36,512 nucleotides of DNA, taken from NCBI GenBank assembly GCA_018652265.1, contig JABICL010000023.1, positions 1-36,512 of the forward strand. The letters run 5' to 3'. Under the pieces are notes generated by a model. The model had not been told where the DNA came from. It ran no database searches and saw nothing but the letters and a program-made list of their open reading frames with translations. Numbering within the stretch: position 1 is the stretch's first letter; each line of letters starts with the position of its first letter. Position numbers and translations under genes: made by a program. The DNA is from Candidatus Peribacteria bacterium. Lineage in GTDB: Bacteria; Patescibacteriota; Gracilibacteria; Peribacterales; Peribacteraceae. Positions 7,188-17,800 of the stretch are shown piece after piece.

Positions 7188-7793
7188 TTAAATATTTCTA
7201 GAAAGAACAGGAGTTGCAAAGCCATATGCTAAATTTCTGATGCTCGCATCATGCATTTCTTGGCTATATGAAGCCATTCCATCCGTTACAATAAATGTAT
7301 CATAACCTCGTACAAATGATTCTCTGGCACTTGTTTCACAACATAAATTTGTAACTACTCCAACTATAACAACTTGTTTTATATTCTTAGATTTTAATAT
7401 TTCATCAAGACCTGTTTCGTAAAATGAATCATAAGTTGGCTTTCTAATTACAGCTTCATCATTTTCTGGAGATAGCTCTTTTATTATATTACTTTCAAAA
7501 GTTCCATCTTTCACAGAATCGTTCCACCAATTTATTATGGAATCTTTTTCTCCATCTTTTACAGCAAAATACGTATGTATAACTGGACGACTATTTTCTC
7601 TAAATTTAGCAATAGTATTACTTACATTTTTTATTAGATGATTAGAATCAGGAATATAAGCATGTGAATTTTCATTTAAAAAATATTCCTGCATATCTAT
7701 TACAAGCAATGCTGCATCAGAAATATTTAATTTCTTCCATCTATGCTTGAATTCGGTGAGAGTTTCAATCATATTCGTATATGAACTGTACAA
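7188..7793 (-). CDS. Isochorismatase/nicotinamidase-like cysteine hydrolase
   Basis: A 201-residue member of the isochorismatase-like fold. The catalytic triad is visible: Asp33 (LVIDMQEYF), Lys118 (VIRKPTYDSF) and Cys151 (GVVTNLCCETSAR), with the cis-peptide GVVT before the nucleophile. Family members hydrolyse isochorismate, nicotinamide, N-carbamoyl compounds or similar amides; the substrate cannot be told from the sequence. A nicotinamidase would normally show metal-binding Asp/His residues after the first Asp (DxH), which are not obvious here. The ATG at 7772 (residue 8) is an alternative start. It is coupled to the downstream flavoprotein (stop and start abut), hinting at a joint redox or NAD-related role. 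Confidence 0.85.
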   Translation of the reverse strand: MYSSYTNMIETLTEFKHRWKKLNISDAALLVIDMQEYFLNENSHAYIPDSNHLIKNVSNTIAKFRENSRPVIHTYFAVKDGEKDSIINWWNDSVKDGTFESNIIKELSPENDEAVIRKPTYDSFYETGLDEILKSKNIKQVVIVGVVTNLCCETSARESFVRGYDTFIVTDGMASYSQEMHDASIRNLAYGFATPVLSRNI

Positions 7794-7822
7794 GAATTTA
7801 CCTTCGATTCTAAGTTTTAAAC

Positions 7823-7828
7823 TATAAA
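7823..7828 (+). promoter_or_regulatory. Possible -10 box (TATAAA) before prmC
   Basis: TATAAA ends six bases before the ATG at 7835, in the 41-base divergent gap. With the two pilin genes it makes a third case of a -10-like box almost touching the start codon. It could be chance in AT-rich DNA. Confidence 0.25.
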
Positions 7829-7834
7829 TTTTAA

Positions 7835-8680
7835 ATGATTATCACACCTTTAGAAAAAGAGCTTCTAATGGCCCATGTACTTAAAAAATCTCGTGAATGG
7901 GTATTTGCGCACCCAGAAATAGAGCTTACAAAAGAGCAAAAAGAAGAATTTAAAAGCCTTGTGAAAAGAAGAGAAAATCACGAGCCAATCGCATATATAA
8001 CAAACGAAAAAGAATTCTATGGCAGAAAGTTTTATGTGGACGAACGAGTACTAATCCCCCGCCCTGCTACTGAGACTTTGATAGACGAAGTGAAGAGGTT
8101 ATTTAAAACAGGACTTGAAAAACAAAGATCGATTACAAAAGCAGATAATGGGATTGTTATATTCACAGAAATATTCAAAAAGAAATTTTCAATTTTCAAT
8201 TTTCAATTTTCATTCAAGAATCAATCTTCAATTGCCAATGATAAACTTATGATCTTGGATATTGGAACGGGCAGTGGCTGCATCGGCATTACTCTTGCAC
8301 TCGAAATTCCAGATACAGAAATCATTTGTACGGATATCTCAGAAGATGCACTCAAAGTTGCCAAACAAAATGTCAAAGCGCATAATTTATTAAATCGCAT
8401 AAAATTCTTAAAATCAGATTTAACAGAGGCTGAACGCGGAACGCGGAACGCGGAACGCTATCTCGCTGTTTCCAATCCCCCATACATCCCCCAGGTAGAT
8501 CCCAACAGGGATCCACTACAACCTGATGTTTATAACTTCGAACCTCACAAAGCGCTATTTGCAGGCAAAGATGGTACTGATCTCTTGACGAAACTCTATA
8601 AACAATGTCTGAATGACCCTTGTTGTATAGGCTGTGTACTAGAAATGCATGAAGAGCAAGCCAAAAAACTAACACAATAA
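7835..8680 (+). CDS. prmC: Release factor glutamine methyltransferase, insertion-bearing and C-terminally short
   Basis: SAM-dependent enzyme that methylates the GGQ glutamine of release factors such as the RF1 encoded at 53-1105. Seen: RKxxxEPIAYI-type segment (RRENHEPIAYITNEKEFYGRKF), VLIPRPATETL, SAM motif I DIGTGSGCIGI (from about 141), TDISEDAL, and the substrate motif NPPY at 214-217. About 35-40 extra residues sit between LIDEV and LMILDIGTGSG; this insert contains a TTTTCAA heptamer run. A second heptamer run (GAACGCG) lies just before the NPPY strand. The protein ends soon after LEMHEEQ, so about 40 residues of the usual C-terminus are missing, and no continuation is seen in other frames. 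It may be a functional variant or a decaying gene. Confidence 0.85.
   Translation: MIITPLEKELLMAHVLKKSREWVFAHPEIELTKEQKEEFKSLVKRRENHEPIAYITNEKEFYGRKFYVDERVLIPRPATETLIDEVKRLFKTGLEKQRSITKADNGIVIFTEIFKKKFSIFNFQFSFKNQSSIANDKLMILDIGTGSGCIGITLALEIPDTEIICTDISEDALKVAKQNVKAHNLLNRIKFLKSDLTEAERGTRNAERYLAVSNPPYIPQVDPNRDPLQPDVYNFEPHKALFAGKDGTDLLTKLYKQCLNDPCCIGCVLEMHEEQAKKLTQ
8186..8212 (+). repeat. Heptanucleotide tandem repeat (TTTTCAA)x4
   Basis: Nearly four perfect copies of TTTTCAA lie inside the extra segment of prmC. From memory, the same heptamer run occurs repeatedly in CPR genomes; this was not searched. The run of 7-base units shifts codon phase with each copy, so unit gain or loss would change the frame. 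Confidence 0.85.
8432..8458 (+). repeat. Heptanucleotide tandem repeat (GAACGCG)x4
   Basis: Four near-perfect copies of GAACGCG, GC-rich in an otherwise AT-rich gene. They encode ERGTRNAER just before the catalytic NPPY strand of prmC. This is the second 7-base run in the same gene. Confidence 0.85.
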
Positions 8681-8731
8681 CTTATAACTTTCTGCAACCT
8701 TGCATAGGTAAACAAAAATGTGCTTTTACGC

Positions 8732-8737
8732 TATAAT
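8732..8737 (+). promoter_or_regulatory. Possible -10 box for the giant gene
   Basis: TATAAT lies 83 bases before the ATG at 8821, with no clear -35. The intervening leader is very A-rich (runs of AAAACAAA type) and has no Shine-Dalgarno, as expected for a little-structured leader read with help from A-rich binding. Confidence 0.35.
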
Positions 8738-8820
8738 TTAAAGATTAATAAATATCCTAATATCCGCATAAATAAAACAAAAAACCAATAAAAAACAAAC
8801 AAAAGAAACAGACAGAAATA

Positions 8821-11800
8821 ATGCTAAAAATAAAATTTAGATCAGGCATAAGTTCAGTACTTGCAACATTAGTAGTGTTTGCAACTCTTACTGGAATAAT
8901 CGCTATCACCACTTCTCAAGTAAGTGAAGATTTAAATTTAACTGCTGATGTAGTTTCCTCTGATTACTCTCTTGAATATCCGTATTGTGATACAACTGGA
9001 GATTGCACCATGGTAGATGGCACACATGTACCAGAAAATGCTAATCAGTGTTGCATTGGAGGAATGTGTGAATCTCCACTTTGTGGAGATGGAGAGATTC
9101 AGTGTAATGAAGTTTGTGAACCAGAATATTCTGAATTTGGATGTCAATTTGGTGATGGACCTGTAAATACAGGTTGGTATTGTGATCCAACAGGAAATAG
9201 TAGTGAATGTAATGCAGGAGGATGCAACACAGCAAGTAACATATGTTCAGATTGGTCTAATGGAGGCATATTCTGCACAAGTGATGATGATTGTCTAGGA
9301 TCATGTGAAATACATACTACAGACACATGCTGTAGCGATGATTGTAAAACAGATTTAACTGGCACAGATTCTTGTCCAATTTGTGGCGATGGCGTAATAA
9401 ACGGAGATGAAGAATGTGAGCCAGATGATCTGTCTGCATGTGAGGAATGGGAATACTGTGGTGGTCAAGGATGCACATGTACATCCAATCCATCGCCTTG
9501 TGGTAATGGAGAGTTAGATCCTGGTGAACAATGTGATGGGTATGACATGGGAAACTGGGATCCAGATTTATTTAGATGTGTTGAATGCGAAGCAATATTC
9601 AAGATTGCTTTATGTGGGAATGGTACTGCGGAACAAGGAGAAGAATGTGGAGAAGATCAACTACCTGATTGCAATGAATCTATAGGCGAAGCATGTAGCC
9701 AAAAATGTGAATGCGAAATGCACTGTGGTAATTCAGAGTTAGATGTTGGAGAAACTTGTGAGCCAAGCACTTCTCCACCAGTAGCATGTAATGCAGGAGA
9801 AATTTGTAATTCAGGATGTGTATGTGAATCAGATTTAAGTTGTGGAAATGGAATCGCAGATCCAGGAGAAGAATGTGGAGAGCAAGACATGGGAAGTTGT
9901 CCTAATGCAGGAGAAATTTGTGTTAGTTGCAAATGTGTAATCGGATGCGGAAATGGCAATATAGATCCAGGAGAAGAATGTGAAAACAATGATCACTGTA
10001 GTACAGGAGAAATTTGTACAGATTGTACATGCGAATCAGATGGTACATGTCCTAATGGATTTACAGATCCTCCAGATGAAGATTGTGATGATGGAAATAC
10101 TAATACATACGATAGTTGTACCAATTCATGTAAAGATGCAAAATGCGGAGATGAGATTGTATGGCATGATAACGAAGACTGTGATTATGGCGATTTTAAT
10201 TCAGACACTAGTAATTGTACTAGCTCATGTCAATTTGCAAGATGTGGTGACGGATTTACACATGAAGGAAATGAGGAATGTGATAAGGGTGACGACAATA
10301 ATTCAGACAATGCATCATGTACATCTGAATGTGAAAATGCAATGTGTGGTGATGGAAACGTATGGAATACAGACGGAGGAACAGAAGAATGTGATTACGG
10401 CCAGCTAAATAATGACTACGGACAATGTACATTATCTTGTAAAAACCCAAGATGTGGTGACGGATTTCGACAAGTTACTAATAACGAAAACTGTGACGAC
10501 GGAGATACATTAAATGGAACTCCAAATTACTGTAATGATACTTGTAGTGGAATTACAGCATCCGAATGTGGGAATGGGATTTCAGAAGAAGGAGAAGATT
10601 GTGATGAAGGAGCATCTAATTCTGATACAGGAAATTGTACAAGTTCATGTAAATTTGCAAGATGTGGCGATTCGCTTGTGCAAGCAGGAGTAGAAACCTG
10701 TGATGATGGAGATTTAAATGGCGATCCAGGCTTTTGTAATACAAGCTGTAATGGAATTACAGATCCAGACTGTGGAAATGGAATAATTGAAGGTGCAGAA
10801 GAATGCGACGAAGGAACATCTAACTCTGATACAGGAAGTTGTACTACATCATGTATGGGACCAAGATGCGGAGATGGATTTGTATGGGCGGGCAATGAAA
10901 CTTGTGATGAAGGAAGTACTCTAAATGGAACTCCAAATCACTGTAATGATGTATGCGATGGAATGACCATTCCAGTCTGTGGAAACAATATTGCAGAATC
11001 AGGAGAAGAATGTCATGACGAAGGATTAACATGCCCAGGTAATCAGCCATGTGATACATCTACGTGTAAATGTGGAGAAGATCCTTGTGGAAATGGAAAC
11101 ATAGATCCAGGTGAAGAATGTGAAACTCATGATGACTGCACAATCTCATATCATTCATGTACTGATACGTGCATATGCCAATTCCAAGATGCAAATCTAT
11201 TATGTGAAGATGGAATTATTCAACACTGGGAAAATTGTGGAGAAATAGGATTACCAGAGTGTGAAGAAGGAGAATACTGTGGAACTACTTGTGAATGTAA
11301 AGATATTGTTCCTGGATGTGGAAACTTCATAGAAGATTTTCCAGATGAACAATGTGATGATGGAGGAGCATGTCGCGGAGGAACTGCGCATGAAAATTAT
11401 ATAACAACATTGGATGAAGCAATTGAATGTATAACTGGAGGAGGAATTACTGTTGGAATAAGTGGAGATGGATGTTCAGAAATATGTCAACTAGAATCTG
11501 ATTGTGGAAATGGAATAGTAGAATTTTCTGAAGGATGTGATGATGGAGGAAAATGTGTTGCAGGAGATGCAAACAAAATTGGAAATAACTGTACAACTCT
11601 TACTGTACTTACAGACTGTGGACTTAGTGGAATATGTGAACCAGAAGAAGGAGATGGATGTGATGATGTCTGCCAAATAGATCAATGTGAAGTTATAGGA
11701 AATGTAACTGGAGTAGATGCATATGTAATGTCTCTATATAACTTAGGAAAATTTGAAGAAGGCATGTACAACGCAAATGTATATGAATATTCAGAAAATC

Positions 11801-14800
11801 CATGGGATCTACCTTGGTTTGATGATGACTACATGACCAGAACAAACTTATATGCACCAAAAGATGTAGGAGCAAATATTCTAGGACAATCAATAACAGG
11901 CATAACAGAAATCCCATTTGTAGGTCCTGTAGACAATCTACCACATGACCCTGCTTACTTTGCAGCTAAATGGGAAGGAGTACTAAATGTTCCATCACTT
12001 GGAGAATATGATTTCCACTTCGGCTCCAGAGATGATGCATGGGTAGTTTTAGATGGTAACGTAATTGCAAGCCATACAGGCACTCACTTAACCGTAGAAG
12101 ATCAGGAAGGATCTATAGTTTTACAACCTGGTAGTTATAATTTAGAAATTTATTATTCTTCTAGAAGTCCTTATCAGTGCAATGTCGCTATCGAAGATAA
12201 CTGTACAGACACTGTAGATAATGATGGAGATGGCGCAACTGACTGTAATGATTTTGATTGTATAAATGACACTGCATGTCAGATTACACAAATAAACGAA
12301 AATGATCTTCCTCCTTTGCTTGTCACAACTGGAAATGACGAAGAAGGATTTGCCGCATCAATATGGAATGTTATTACAAAAATATTTGGAAGTATTTTTG
12401 GATCAGATTCTAAGTTAACGGCAGAACTTATCGGCATAACAACAGGAAATGACTATGCATGTAGTAATAGATCAGATGATGACGGAGATGGATTAATAGA
12501 TTGTGCAGATCCTGGATGTAGAGATGATTCATTATCAGGATGGCAAATGCGAACAGTATCTTCAGAAAATTATAATGGTGATGATATAACATCTGCAGAT
12601 ATAGACAGCGATGGAGATAAAGACATAATAGTTGCAAATAGTAGCGATAACGAAATAGTTGTATATTTAAATGATGGCAGCAGTCCACCTTGGTTTACAG
12701 CCAATGTTTTCCCTCTTGCAAATAATCATCGACCTAAAGCAATAGATGTTGGTGATTTAAATGGTGATAACAGAAAAGATATTGCTATCGCTTCTCAATA
12801 TGGTAATTCTGTTCAAATACTTATAAATGATGGAGGTACAGGACTTAATTTTCAGCCAGCACGAATAATTGATTCAATTGCATATTATGCATACGACATA
12901 GAAATAGCAGATCTAAATGATGATGGAAAAATGGATCTAGTAGTTCCACATGCGAAAGACAATGTAAATCCATCTAGATTTGCAGTATATAGAAATACAA
13001 CTTCTTCTGTTAACAATGTTTCATTTTCGAGAAGTATTTTAGATACCATTGGATCAAATGCATTTTTTACTTCCGCACACGTAGATCAATTTCGTTCTTC
13101 AGATTCTTATCCAACAATATTCACTACACTTACATCTGAAGATTTAATAGTTGCATATAAAAATTCTGGATCTTCATTTACAAGAGTAGACATACCAACT
13201 TCTGCAAATGCACCATGGTCTGTAAAAACAGCAGACATAAATAATGATGGATTAAAAGATATAGTTATGGGATCTAGATTCGATAATTCAATTTGGTGGT
13301 ATGAAATGGGTCCTGAAGGACTATCCTCTACAATGTCAGTAACCGAGCATCTCATATACGCAGGTGATAATATTTCATATCCTTACAGCATAGATATAGG
13401 AGACATCGACGCTGATGGAGATATAGATATTGTTATTGCATCCTCAGTAGATGGAAGCTTGAACCTCTTATATAACTATTCAAATGGATCTAGTTTTTCT
13501 GCTCCAAATGCATTATTTGAAGAAACTTTATCATTTGTAGATGCCGTACATATAACAGACTTTGATACTGATTCTCGAAAAGACATTATAAGCACATCAA
13601 AAAATACAGTTCGATGGCATGAATGGTTTGGACTTAATGAATGTAAACCAATGGCTGATAGCGAAAGAACTGAATGTAATGATGGCGTAGATAATGCAGA
13701 TACAGAAGATAGCTTCATAGATGCAGATGATCCTGGATGTCACATAGGAGGCAATATGAATAATCCATATGATCCAAATATATTAAGCGAAGATCACACG
13801 ATAGGATGTGGCAATGGGAAACAAGATCATATAGACGAAACCTGTGATGATGGGAATCAAGATAATACAGATGATTGCTTAAATTCATGTGAGAATGCAT
13901 GGTGTGGAGATGGATACATTGCAAACGGAAATGTACATCAAGAATATTGTGATGACGGAACATTAAATGGAACGCAAACCAACTGCAATTCAACATGTAC
14001 CGGAATTACACCGCCTCTTTGTGGAAATGGTGAGCAAGATCCAGGAGAAGATTGTGAGCAAGATAATGAGTGTAATTCAGGAGAATTGTGCCTAGGCTGC
14101 GAATGTATATCTGATGGCACCTGTGGCAACGGTTATGCAGATCTTGGAGAAGAATGTAATGATCCAGGACTAAGCTGCTCTACCGGAGAAATTTGTAATG
14201 CGACTAATTGTTTATGTGAATCAGATGGAACATGTGGAAATGGATATCAAGATCCAGGAGAAGAATGCAATGAGCCAGGATTAAGTTGTACTGACTTAGG
14301 TGAAACTTGTGATAATTCAATTTGCGAATGTACTTATGAACCTGGTTGTATGAATGGAGTAGAAGATCCTGGAGAAGAGTGTGATGATGGAAATAATATA
14401 GACGAAGATAACTGTACAAATTCCTGTAAAGACGCAATATGTGGAGATGGAGTTACTTGGAACTTAGAATCTGGAACAGAAGAATGTGATGATGGAAATC
14501 TAATACTTAGTGATGGATGTAATAATAATTGTGATCTCACAACTGAGTGTAACGATACTGTGGATAATGATGGCGATCTTCTTATAGATTCAGAAGATCC
14601 TGGATGTCACATAGATGATAATTTAACTAATCCATATGATGAAACAGATGATGATGAATCTAATTCTGAATATTGTACAAATGGATTACAAGAAGGATCA
14701 GAAGAATGTGATGATGGAAATAATGTAGATGAAGATAATTGTACAAATGCATGTGAAATTGCAACATGCGGAGACGGAGTTACATGGAATCTAGAATCTG

Positions 14801-17800
14801 GAACAGAAGAATGTGATGATGGAAATATATTTAATTCGGATGACTGCACAAGAGCATGTGAAAATGCAAGATGTGGAGACGATATTGTATGGCATTCAGG
14901 CAGTGGAACAGAAACTTGTGATGATGGTGATGCATTAAATGGCACTCCTCTTAGTTGTAATGCGGTGTGCACTGGAACTACAGAACCTGTATGTCCAAAT
15001 GGTGTCATAGAATCTGGAGAAGAATGCGACGATGACAACACATTAAATATAGATGCATGCACAGACGTATGTGAAGACGCTGAATGTGGCGATGGATATA
15101 TATGGGTAGGACAAGAAGAATGTGATGATGGAGATACATCTAATACAAATCTATGTTTGAACTCATGTGATAGAGCAAGATGTGGAGATGGATTTATATA
15201 TGCAGGAATAGAAACCTGTGATGAAGGAGACTTAGTAAACGGAACTCCAAATCACTGTAATTCAACCTGCAATGGAACAACTAATTCAGAATGTGGAAAT
15301 GGAACCCAAGAAACAGGTGAAGCTTGTGATGATGGCAATCTAGCACGAGGTGATGGATGTGATGATAACTGCAATATTACAACTGAGTGTAATGACACTG
15401 TAGATAATGATTTAGATTTACTATTTGATGCAAACGATCCTGGATGTCATACAGATGGAGATTCGTTGAATACTTTATCGTATGATTCAACTGACAATAA
15501 CGAGAGTCATACTATAGAGTGTGGGAATGGTGCAATAGAAGGATCTGAAACATGTGATAATGGTGGTGCTAATTCTAATACATCTGCATGCACTCTAAGT
15601 TGTGCAGATGCAAGATGTGGGGACTATTACATATGGACTGGAAATGAAAACTGCGATGAGGGCGATGCACTGAACGGTACTCCAAATCACTGTAATGCAA
15701 CTTGTACTGGAATTACAGGATCTGTATGTGGAAATGGAACTCAAGAATCAGGAGAGGCTTGTGATGATGGAAATCTAGTACGGGGTGATGGATGTGATGA
15801 TAACTGCAATATTACAACTGAGTGTAATGACACTGTAAATAATGACTCAGACATATTTATTGATGCTGAAGATCCAGGGTGTCACACAGATGGGCATGTA
15901 TTAAATGCAACTTCATATGATCCAAGTGATAATGATGAATTTAATCCAATATCATGTGGAAATGGTGCAATAGAACTTGGAGAAGATTGTGATGATGGAA
16001 ATCTATTAAATACAGATGCCTGTACCAATAATTGTGGAGTCGCAAGATGTGGAGATTATTACGTATATATAGGAGTAGAAACTTGTGATGACGGAGACTT
16101 AGTAAATGGAACTCCAAATCACTGTAATGCAACTTGTACTGGAACAACTGATTCAGAATGTGGAAATGGGACACAAGAATCAGGAGAAGAATGTGATGAT
16201 GGAAATCTAGTACGGGGTGATGGATGTGATGATAACTGTAATATTACATATGAGTGTAATGACACTGTAGATAATGACTCAGATACATTTATAGATATTG
16301 GAGATCCAGGATGTCACACAGATGAAAATGCAGCAAATGACGCAACTTATAGACCTACATGGGATGTTGAGGATCACACTGCTTTATGTAGAAATGGAGT
16401 AGAAGAACCTGGAGAAGATTGTGATGATGGAAATGACTTAAACACGGATGCATGTACAGAAATATGTGAAAATGCTAGATGTGGAGATGGCCATATATAT
16501 ATAGGAGTAGAAACATGTGATGATGGTGATGCTCTAAATGGAACTCCAAATCACTGTAATTTAACCTGTGACGGAATCACTTCTTCAAGTTGTAATAATA
16601 GAGTAAAAGAATCAGGAGAAGAATGTGATGATGGAAACTTAGTTGATGAAGATGATTGTACAAATGCATGTGAAGATGCAGAATGCGGAGACGGATTCAC
16701 ATGGAACCTAGAATCTGGAACTGAAACTTGTGATGATGAAAACACTACTTTGGGTGATGGCTGTGACAACAATTGTAATATTACAACTCAGTGTAGTGAC
16801 ACTGTGGATAATGATGGAGATTTGGTTGCAGACACAGGCGATCCTGGATGTCATACAGATGAAAATGCATTAAATGGCACTTCATACGATGCAACCGATG
16901 ATGATGAAACTCATGCTGCATCATGTGGAAATGGTGTAGAAGAAACCGGGGAAGATTGTGATGATGGAAATAATTTAGACGGTGATGGATGCAGTGCAGA
17001 TTGCCATGATCAATGTGCAACTGGAGATATTCCTTCTGCATTCTACTTCTTCTTTGATGATCCAGAGCTAACTGTATCCCCTACTCCTACATGTCCCGTA
17101 TGTGGTGATGGAATAACAGAAGGCAGAGAAGACTGCGAAGACATCAGTGAATGTTCTACAGGAGAAGCATGTACAAGTTGTGAATGTGTATCTGATGGAA
17201 CATGCAACAATGGATACGTAGATAGCGGAGAAGAATGTGGAGAAACAGAACTCCCTGTTTGTCCTACTGGAGAAGGATGTAATCTAGATTGTGTATGTGA
17301 AGATTTATGTGGAAATGGTGTATCAGATGCTGGTGAACAATGTGGAGAACCTACACTTCCAAACTGTACTGGAAGCGATATATGTGGAGGATGTCGATGC
17401 ATCGACACTTGTGGAGATGGAATAGTAGATTCATACGAGGAATGTGATGATGGAAATACAAACACAAATGATAATTGTACAAATTCATGCCAAGATGCTG
17501 AATGTGGAGATGGAATTACATGGGATCAAGGAGTAGGAAGTGAAACTTGCGATGATGGAAATACTTCAGATACAGATGGATGTTTAAATACCTGCCAAAT
17601 AGCAACTTGTGGAGACTCCTTTATAAGAGAAGGAGTAGAAGACTGTGAAATTGATACTGATTGTCCTGTAAACCAAGGTTGCACAGTCGACGCATGCCAA
17701 TGCATCGATACCTGCATAGGAAATACATGTGACCCAAATGAAGACTGTACATGTCCTGATTGTTATGGCGAGCAAGATGGATGTGATAATGGATATATAT

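Noticed and set aside
7188-7793. Firm assignment as nicotinamidase (pncA)
   Set aside because: The triad fits the wider family, but the metal-binding Asp/His set of nicotinamidases is not evident.
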